DNA of 64,000 nucleotides. Origin: an uncultured Bacteroidia bacterium. GTDB lineage: Bacteria > Bacteroidota > Bacteroidia > Bacteroidales > ML635J-15. The stretch covers positions 62,001 to 126,000 of the forward strand of contig CACYQN010000001.1 in the NCBI GenBank assembly GCA_902776565.1, in the 5' to 3' direction. The translations under genes were made by a program, and so were the position numbers. The stretch's first letter is position 1, and each line of letters opens with the position of its first letter. The notes under the pieces were generated by a model. It saw only the letters and a program-made list of their open reading frames with translations. It was not told the origin of the DNA and searched no databases. Below, one piece after another: positions 57,984-64,000 of this stretch.

Positions 57984-59051
57984 CTATTTATTCAGCATTT
58001 CCTTTGCAAAGTGGTATGCACCGATGTTTATCATCATGCTGGTGTCGAACGATGAGAACAGATACCCGCACTTGGGCATATACGAATATTCAACGGTTTT
58101 GTCTGACAGCGGAACTTTTAGAGTTTTGCTTTCTGGTTTTACAAATTCGGCCAGTTGTTCGGGCTTGTTGAGGCAGTAAACGTTCTGCGTAACACGTGAA
58201 AGTGAAAGGAATTTGTGCTGAAGTTCCTTTTCTACGCCAGGGATAATAAGTTCGCGGGCACCCGAAACGCCTCCACCGATTACAACAATGCCGTCGAACA
58301 GTGTTATCATGTTGGCAATTGCGTCGCCAAGGCATTCGCCCATATGGAAGTAAGCCTTTTGGGCAGCGGCCTTGTTGCCTTTTTCCTTCCCCATTCCGAT
58401 GAGGTAGATTTCGCGGGGCATAGGTGTGTCGTCGAACGGAATTTTTGCATATTCAGCATAGAATCTTCGTAGCGAACGTATTGCGATTAGTTCCTCGCAG
58501 TTGCGTTCGGGGTCGAGGCGGTTCGACATTTTCCAGATTTCGCAGGCTGTGACATTGTCGCCGGTAATTAGTAACTTGTCGTGAACAAATCCTCCGCCGA
58601 ATCCCGAGCCGATTGTCAGACCGACGACGTTGCGATATTGCATCTTGTTGCCAGCCTTCTGCAGCTGCGCATTGATGAGCGGAAGCGAACCGGCAAGCGA
58701 TTCGCCATAGGTGTAAAGGTCGCCGTCGTTGTTGATGAATACTGGCACCTTGAAGATGTTTTCGAGCATGGCTTTCAGCGGGACGCCACCACGGAAGCCC
58801 TTGAGGTTCTCGGTGTTGCCGATTATTCCTTCTCGGTAATTGGCTGGTCCGGGGAAAGCAAAGCTTATTGCGTCTATCGGTTCGCCAACGGCTTTCTGCT
58901 GCTGCTTGAAGCCGTCAATTATTCCAAGCAGACATTTGTCCAAATCGTGTCCGTTTGATGGAATTTTTTTCGATTCACCTATGAATTTTCCGTCCTTTAT
59001 TGCCGAAAATACGAATTTGCTTCCGCCAGCATCAAGTGTCAGTACTATCAT
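57984..59051 (-). CDS. ROK-family sugar kinase
   Basis: 355 residues from the ATG at 59051. LTLDAGGSKFVF is the phosphate-1 loop, FINNDGDLYTYGE carries the catalytic Asp, VGLTIGSGFGGGFV the phosphate-2 motif and IVVIGGGVSGAREL the adenosine loop. It lacks an N-terminal HTH, so it is a kinase rather than a ROK repressor. Sugar specificity (glucose, N-acetylmannosamine or similar) cannot be told; the usual ExGH and zinc-binding cysteine cluster are not obvious. It follows the aminopeptidase gene but has its own promoter box. Confidence 0.9.
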   Translation of the reverse strand: MIVLTLDAGGSKFVFSAIKDGKFIGESKKIPSNGHDLDKCLLGIIDGFKQQQKAVGEPIDAISFAFPGPANYREGIIGNTENLKGFRGGVPLKAMLENIFKVPVFINNDGDLYTYGESLAGSLPLINAQLQKAGNKMQYRNVVGLTIGSGFGGGFVHDKLLITGDNVTACEIWKMSNRLDPERNCEELIAIRSLRRFYAEYAKIPFDDTPMPREIYLIGMGKEKGNKAAAQKAYFHMGECLGDAIANMITLFDGIVVIGGGVSGARELIIPGVEKELQHKFLSLSRVTQNVYCLNKPEQLAEFVKPESKTLKVPLSDKTVEYSYMPKCGYLFSSFDTSMMINIGAYHFAKEMLNK

Positions 59052-59078
59052 TGTCGTGTTGTTTAAAAATCTGTCCGA

Positions 59079-59086
59079 CAAAGATA
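59079..59086 (-). promoter_or_regulatory. -7 promoter element of the ROK kinase gene
   Basis: TATCTTTG on the minus strand, 28 bases before the ATG at 59051, in the 66-base gap after the aminopeptidase gene. Confidence 0.5.
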
Positions 59087-59117
59087 ATGGGTTGGAGATA
59101 TTTATGCAATAGTTTTT

Positions 59118-60347
59118 TTATTCTTCCCCCAAATCCACTGGTGTTTCCCCGACAAGCATATCGGTTTCTATTCTGATTCCAAAGCCTTCTTCGGGAATGT
59201 AGATGGCTGGTTCGCAACTCATTACTATACCGCTTTTCAATATTGTGTGTCGATTTCCAACATCGTGTACATCAAGTCCGATGAAATGCGAACAAAGGTG
59301 TGGCGAATATCGCTTTACGGTTGCGTGTACCGATTCTTGATGCGCAATTTCGTCCTTTGTGACCAGATTGAGCCTTTGCAGAGCTTCGAGCATCAGTTTT
59401 TCAAATTCGGAATGTATGCGGTCGATTGATGAGCCAGGGGTGTAATATTGCTTTATTTGTCGCAGAATCGACATTATTTCGTCGTAAACCTGCTGCTGAC
59501 GTGGCGAAAATTTGCCGTTTACGGGCATCGTGCGTGTAATGTCGGCGGCGTAACCCTTGTATTCGGCACCAACGTCCATAATAAGCAGGTCGCCTTCGTG
59601 GCAAATACCTTGATTATTTATGCTTTGCAAAATACAGTTGTTGCTACCCGACGAAATAACAGGCTGATATGCAAAGCCTTCGCATCCGCAACCACGGATT
59701 TGTCGGTAAAATTCGGCTTCGATTTCATATTCATGAATGCCTGGACGGATAATCTTTGCGACTTCGGCAAAAGCATTTTTTGTTATCCTTATGGCTTCGC
59801 GTATGCAACCAATTTCATAGTCTGATTTTTGTAGGCGCAAAGTTGTGGTTATGGGGTCGATGTCGTTGAATTCCAATTCGCTGTGCGCCTTTTTCCAAGC
59901 TTCCTGACGGAAATTTATGTATTCGGCCTTGCGGATGTTGTTGCCAAATGAAATGTAAATTTTGCCTTTGCTCGATTTTATGATTTCGTCGGCTATGTTG
60001 TCGAAGCAGTCGAGGTATTCTACGTTGGTAATGCCCGAAATATCAGCGACTTCGGTTTTTGTAAGTTTAATGCCTGTCCACACGTTAATATGCTCTGTTG
60101 GTTCGATGACGAAGGCGTATTCTTCGGCTTCGGTTGAGCTTCTTTTGTGTAGCAGAAGTATTGTTTCTTCCTGTCGTATTCCGCTGTAGTACAATATGTC
60201 GGAGTTTTGACGGTAGCGGAAAAACTGGTTTGCGTTGCGCGACTGCGGATTTGCCGAAAACAATATTACGGTGTCACCGTTTTCCAAGTTTTCGAGCAGT
60301 TTTCTGCGGTTTTGTGCGTGAAATTCGCGTTCCAATAAGTTTTCCAT
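59118..60347 (-). CDS. pepP: Aminopeptidase P family (M24B) metallopeptidase
   Basis: 409 residues from the ATG at 60347, which follows the ispG stop by one base; the longer frame would overlap ispG. N-terminal aminopeptidase-P domain (NQFFRYRQNSDILYYSG), then the pita-bread domain with metal ligands in MDVGAEYKGYAADITRT (two Asp), HFIGLDVHDVG (His), MSCEPAIYIP (Glu) and FGIRIETDMLV (Glu). It removes N-terminal residues next to proline. Part of the operon running from YfhO to here. Confidence 0.95.
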   Translation of the reverse strand: MENLLEREFHAQNRRKLLENLENGDTVILFSANPQSRNANQFFRYRQNSDILYYSGIRQEETILLLHKRSSTEAEEYAFVIEPTEHINVWTGIKLTKTEVADISGITNVEYLDCFDNIADEIIKSSKGKIYISFGNNIRKAEYINFRQEAWKKAHSELEFNDIDPITTTLRLQKSDYEIGCIREAIRITKNAFAEVAKIIRPGIHEYEIEAEFYRQIRGCGCEGFAYQPVISSGSNNCILQSINNQGICHEGDLLIMDVGAEYKGYAADITRTMPVNGKFSPRQQQVYDEIMSILRQIKQYYTPGSSIDRIHSEFEKLMLEALQRLNLVTKDEIAHQESVHATVKRYSPHLCSHFIGLDVHDVGNRHTILKSGIVMSCEPAIYIPEEGFGIRIETDMLVGETPVDLGEE

Positions 60348-60348
60348 C

Positions 60349-61731
60349 TTACTTTTCCTTCCAGTCGCCGTTATCGGCAATGACTTTTTTCAGCATTTCC
60401 ACTGCGTTGTCCTGTGGAACGTCGCGAATTACAGGCGTTTGTCCCTTGTATATTATGACGTGATCCTTTGTGCTGCCAACGCATCCGTAATCGGCATCGG
60501 CCATTTCGCCGGGACCGTTGACAACGCAGCCCATTGTGGCTATTTTCAGACCTTTCAGGTGCGAAAATTCGCGTTTTACTGCTTCCGAAATGCGTTCCAA
60601 GTCGTAGTTGGTGCGTCCGCAACCAGGACACGAAATAAATTCGGCCTTGCTGATGCATATTCCTGCTGCCTGCATGATGTCGGCAACGAAATCCTTGTTG
60701 TCGATTCCTGCTATGTTGCTGTTTATTTGCAGGTTGGTTATCTTTCGGTCTATTAGACCGTTAGCAAGCGCAATGCAAGTTTCGGAGATGGCGGTTTCGG
60801 TATCTGTAGCCTTGGGCGAGAAGTTAACAATGCCAGTATAGCTTGAATTTACGTTTTGTGTTGAGTATGCTTTCTTTTCACCAAACGCAGACATGAATTT
60901 CTTGGCGAAAGTTATCTCATTCACAGGATTTTCGGTCAATGATACCCTTATTGTGTCGCCGATGCCTTTATTTAATAAGTAGGCGATGCCTAGGCACGAC
61001 TTTATTCTAGCATCGTTGCCAGCGCCAGCTTCGGTTACACCAAGATGCTGAGGGTAAACGTAGCCAGTTTCAATCATTCGTTGTGTGAGCAGTTCGCACG
61101 ATTCGGTCATGACCTTTACGTTGCTGGCTTTCATCGAGATGACAAGGTCGTGGAAGTTTTCGGCTCCGAAAATGCTGATGAATTCCATTGCAGCTTCGAC
61201 CATTCCGCGTGCCGTGTTGCCGTAGCGTGACAAAATCCTGTCGGACAGCGAGCCGTGGTTGGAGCCGATTCGTATGGCTGTGCCATATTCGCGGCAAACC
61301 TTTATGAGCGGCAACAGCCTGTCGTGTATTTTTTCAAGTTCAAGGTTGTACTCGTAGTCGCTTAGGTTCAGTTCCTTGAAGTTTGCTCGCTTGTCAATGT
61401 AGTTTCCTGGGTTTATTCTTACTTTTTCGACTATTCGGGCACATTCTTCGGCAATTTGCGAGCTGAAATGCACGTCGGCAACCAACGTTTTTTTGTATCC
61501 GTCGGCTTCGAGTTGCTTTTTAACAAGTCTTAGGCTTTCGATGTCGGGAGTGCGTGGTACAGAGAGCCTGACTAGGTCTGCTCCTGCGTCGAAAAGTTGT
61601 TTGCATTGGTTTACAGATGCTTGGATGTCACCCACAGGCACGTTGGTCATGCTCTGGATGGCAATCTTGTTTTCGCCTCCAATCGGAACGTTGCCGACTC
61701 TAACTTCATGTGCAAAAACCTTGTTTTCCAT
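60349..61731 (-). CDS. ispG: 4-hydroxy-3-methylbut-2-en-1-yl diphosphate synthase
   Basis: 460 residues. IAIQSMTNVPVGD starts the TIM-barrel half; the [4Fe-4S] cysteines are in CPGCGRTNYDLE and MGCVVNGPGE near the end. It makes HMBPP from MEcPP in the MEP isoprenoid pathway. Most Bacteroidota enzymes carry a large inserted domain and reach about 600 residues, whereas simple bacterial ones are near 370-400; this copy is intermediate, so its insert is compact. Tightly placed between a PHP-domain gene and pepP. Confidence 0.96.
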   Translation of the reverse strand: MENKVFAHEVRVGNVPIGGENKIAIQSMTNVPVGDIQASVNQCKQLFDAGADLVRLSVPRTPDIESLRLVKKQLEADGYKKTLVADVHFSSQIAEECARIVEKVRINPGNYIDKRANFKELNLSDYEYNLELEKIHDRLLPLIKVCREYGTAIRIGSNHGSLSDRILSRYGNTARGMVEAAMEFISIFGAENFHDLVISMKASNVKVMTESCELLTQRMIETGYVYPQHLGVTEAGAGNDARIKSCLGIAYLLNKGIGDTIRVSLTENPVNEITFAKKFMSAFGEKKAYSTQNVNSSYTGIVNFSPKATDTETAISETCIALANGLIDRKITNLQINSNIAGIDNKDFVADIMQAAGICISKAEFISCPGCGRTNYDLERISEAVKREFSHLKGLKIATMGCVVNGPGEMADADYGCVGSTKDHVIIYKGQTPVIRDVPQDNAVEMLKKVIADNGDWKEK

Positions 61732-61735
61732 TTTG

Positions 61736-62617
61736 TTACATATTTAATGCTTTCAAAAGCGGAGCGATTATTTCTTCGTTGTAGGTAGGCAGGTTTCCGT
61801 TGATTCCAGTTCCGAGTTTCACATCCTTTTTTACTTCTGGTCCGTGGAAGTCGCTGCCGCACGAAATCATCAAGCCAAGTTCTTTCGCCATCTTGACGTA
61901 TGTGTTGTTTTGTGTTTGCGAAAGACTGCTGTGGTAGGCTTCAATACCTACAAGTCCGTATCGTTGCAGTTCCTTTATTTTCGCGAAAGTCTTTTCGTTA
62001 GTGAGTTTCAGTGAATTAGGATGTGCAAGGAAGGCGATTCCTCCTGCTTTGTTTATCAACTCGATGCAAGTTCTAGGAGGTAGTTTTTTCCTTTCGATAC
62101 CATCAAGACATTTTTTCCCTAATATTTTTTTGAAAACTGTTTCTATGTCAGAGCAGTATCCTTTTTCAACGATTGCGGCAGCGATGTGAGGCTTGCCGAC
62201 AGTGTCGCCTTTTGCGTACTTTTTAACATCATCAAGACTTATTTCAATCTTGAACAGGCATTTGAGGGCTTCAATTATGTTCTTGTTCCTTTCTGCTCTT
62301 GCCTCACGAAGCATTTTCATCACAATGTTGAACTCATTGTTGTCGGGGTCGATGCCGTATCCGAGAATGTGCATTTTCCCGCTGTCAACTTCCGCGCTCA
62401 GTTCAACTCCGGCAATTATGCGGATTCCTTGTTTTTTGCCTTCTTCAATGCAATCCTTGACGTTTCCGATTGTGTCGTGGTCGGTAATTGCCATTGTCGT
62501 GAGACCTATGCGTTTGGCTTCTGCGACAATTTCTTGCGCGTTTCTGCTTCCATCCGATGCCGTTGTGTGTACGTGCAGGTCGAATTTCGGTGATTTTGTC
62601 TCTATATTATTTTCCAT
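61736..62617 (-). CDS. PHP-domain phosphoesterase
   Basis: 293 residues. FDLHVHTTASDGS, MAITDHDTIGNV and GVELSAEVDSGKMHILGY near the start and SCGSDFHGPEV near the end give the metal-binding set of the PHP family. Stand-alone proteins of this type are 5'-3' exonucleases/nucleoside bisphosphate phosphatases (RNase AM/YciV type). Its start overlaps the end of dapF by 11 bases and ispG follows after 4 bases. Confidence 0.92.
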   Translation of the reverse strand: MENNIETKSPKFDLHVHTTASDGSRNAQEIVAEAKRIGLTTMAITDHDTIGNVKDCIEEGKKQGIRIIAGVELSAEVDSGKMHILGYGIDPDNNEFNIVMKMLREARAERNKNIIEALKCLFKIEISLDDVKKYAKGDTVGKPHIAAAIVEKGYCSDIETVFKKILGKKCLDGIERKKLPPRTCIELINKAGGIAFLAHPNSLKLTNEKTFAKIKELQRYGLVGIEAYHSSLSQTQNNTYVKMAKELGLMISCGSDFHGPEVKKDVKLGTGINGNLPTYNEEIIAPLLKALNM

Positions 62618-63380
62618 CTGCTTCTCCTTTAAATACTTTTACAGCAGGCCCTTCGAGCCATATATTTTCATATCCGTTATTGTTCTTTTCAAAGTAAACC
62701 TTTAGCAGTCCGCCTTTTGCTTTCAGTGCGATAGGGGATGGCGTTCCTTTTTTCGTATTGATACACAATGCTGTAGCCACTGTTCCTGTTCCGCAAGCCA
62801 AAGTTTCGCCTTCAACGCCTCGCTCGTAAGTCCTTAATCTGAACCCGTTTGCATTGTCTGTGAAATTTACGTTTGTCCTGTCTGGTGCGAAACGCTTGTC
62901 GTCGGCAAGTTTGCGACCTTCGGTAGCTATGTCAACCTTGTCAATGTCATCTACAAATTTTACAAAATGGGGAACGCCGGTGTTTGCCCACATTCCATCG
63001 TCGAAGACATTTACGTTTCCTACATTTATCATCTTGATTCTTACGTTTTCACTGTCGATGATTTCGGCTTCGTGTAGGCCGTCTTCGGCTGCAAATTTCA
63101 TTGTTTTGGCTGCGATTCCGTTGTCGAAGGCATATCTTGCAATGCAGCGTCCTCCGTTTCCGCACATACTGGCGGTTTTGCCGTCGGAATTGTAGAATTT
63201 CATTGCAAAGTCGGCATCGTTGCTCTTTTCGACAAGGATAAGTCCGTCGGCACCAATGCCAAAACGCCTGTCGCAAAGCCGTGCTATCTGTTCGCTCGAC
63301 AAGTCGTGCTTTCCGTCGAGGTTGTTGACGATGACGAAATCGTTGCCTGCACCTTGATATTTATCGAATTTCAAAGTCAT
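62607..63380 (-). CDS. dapF: Diaminopimelate epimerase
   Basis: 257 residues. The two catalytic cysteines are Cys73 in MCGNGGRC and Cys196 in ACGTGTVA; the start KYQGAGNDFVIVNN is the family opening. It converts LL- to meso-diaminopimelate for lysine and peptidoglycan synthesis, in keeping with the murein enzymes elsewhere in the window. Its start overlaps the end of the YfhO-type gene by four bases. Confidence 0.97.
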   Translation of the reverse strand: MTLKFDKYQGAGNDFVIVNNLDGKHDLSSEQIARLCDRRFGIGADGLILVEKSNDADFAMKFYNSDGKTASMCGNGGRCIARYAFDNGIAAKTMKFAAEDGLHEAEIIDSENVRIKMINVGNVNVFDDGMWANTGVPHFVKFVDDIDKVDIATEGRKLADDKRFAPDRTNVNFTDNANGFRLRTYERGVEGETLACGTGTVATALCINTKKGTPSPIALKAKGGLLKVYFEKNNNGYENIWLEGPAVKVFKGEADGK

Positions 63381-64000
63381 GATTCAATGTTTTCGGTTGT
63401 TTTTTTGCGCCGTATCTTTTTTATAATGTATATTGTGCACAAAAATGCAATCATAGTTAATGTCAATATGTTACAAATCAGCGAAACCATTCCTCCGATT
63501 TTAGCGGTCTTTGGCATATAGCTGAATTCTATTTCGTGTTCGCCTGCCGGGATTATCATTCCGCGCAGTAGGTAGTTGCATCTGAAGAACGATGCTTTTT
63601 CCCCGTCAATCCTTGCTTTCCAGCCTTTGGGGTAGAAGGTTTCGGAAAAAACAGCCAGACGGTTGCCTTTGCACGACGACTTGTATTTTATGGTATCGCC
63701 TTTGCGGTAGGTCATTTCGATGAGGTCGGTACTGTCGATTGAAAATTCCACATCGGCAAATTCCGACTTGTACTTTTCGTTTACGATGGCGGTCTTTTTG
63801 GTGTCGATGTGCTGTAGCTTGGCAAGTTCCAAAGTTTCCGAAACGGCAATCCTGATGCTGTCAACGAGCCAGACATTACCCGAAGCATGTTTGTTTTCAA
63901 GAGGTTCTGCTTTTTCCGAGAGTATAATGTACTTTACGTTGAGCATATCGAGAATAGGCGACTTGTACTTGTTTGTGAAAATTTCCTGAATTTCTTCCTG
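63377..64000 (-). CDS. YfhO-family membrane protein, C-terminal part (runs off the window)
   Basis: The frame stays open to the end of the window, so only the last 207 residues are seen. SPILDMLNVKYII at the cut end, then FYPKGWKARIDGEKASFFRCNYLLRGMIIPAGEHEIEF and a final transmembrane helix (about 150-175 of the visible part) followed by KKIRRKKT are the C-terminal pattern of large YfhO-type multi-pass proteins linked to glycosylation of envelope polymers. Coupled by overlap to dapF. Confidence 0.85.
   Translation of the reverse strand, partial: QEEIQEIFTNKYKSPILDMLNVKYIILSEKAEPLENKHASGNVWLVDSIRIAVSETLELAKLQHIDTKKTAIVNEKYKSEFADVEFSIDSTDLIEMTYRKGDTIKYKSSCKGNRLAVFSETFYPKGWKARIDGEKASFFRCNYLLRGMIIPAGEHEIEFSYMPKTAKIGGMVSLICNILTLTMIAFLCTIYIIKKIRRKKTTENIES

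Overview
The window looks like a chromosomal segment of an anaerobic member of the Bacteroidales (phylum Bacteroidota). The grounds are: promoters of the TTTG/TTG ... TAnnTTTG type in front of many genes; a PorX regulator, a cargo protein with a type A C-terminal sorting domain, a PorE-like OmpA/PD40 protein and a GldB-like lipoprotein, all parts or partners of the type IX secretion system (T9SS); a split transketolase; a DUF1343 (NamZ) plus NlpC/P60 pair; and a MoxR/DUF58/Bat-type operon. I saw no rRNA, tRNA, CRISPR array or replication origin.

Layout. 0-3.6 kb: a tandem array on the minus strand of five short single-stranded-DNA-binding proteins, three of them alternating with a variable ~138-residue protein family. 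Between cassettes, on the plus strand, lie three predicted small RNAs, each with the same consensus promoter and a self-closing terminal stem that ends in a T-run exactly at the stop codon of the facing protein gene. I regard this as the most novel thing in the window. 3.7-9 kb: a large T9SS repeat protein and porX. 9-22 kb: glycosyltransferases, gcvP, lipoproteins, and a loose accessory zone of nuclease-like, HAD, WYL and AAA genes. 22.5-28 kb: orphan transketolase C-half with an ECF sigma factor, then a small secreted protein and a secreted caspase behind two sigma-54-like promoters. 28-42.4 kb: housekeeping (fmt-ruvX-def), two SUMF1-domain proteins, envelope proteins (OmpA, acyltransferase, beta-barrel, GldB, PorE-like) and a murein-degrading pair. 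42.5-49.4 kb: an S41 peptidase, then a defence island with an AAA ATPase/nuclease pair divergent from mcrBC, whose mcrB is frameshifted. 49.7-53.4 kb: MoxR/DUF58/Bat operon with a 59-residue membrane protein. 53.7-64 kb: an exbB-exbD-tonB-thioredoxin-like operon and a tight operon of YfhO, dapF, PHP, ispG, aminopeptidase P and a ROK kinase.

How it works together. Many genes act at the cell envelope: T9SS regulation and cargo, peptidoglycan turnover, TonB energisation, lipid acylation. Accessory genes are dominated by PD-(D/E)XK nucleases (at least five, counting McrC). Intergenic spaces are seeded with several families of short palindromic repeats; one of these motifs also appears inside the coding repeats of the T9SS cargo gene. 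All functional calls rest on reading motifs by eye, without database searches.
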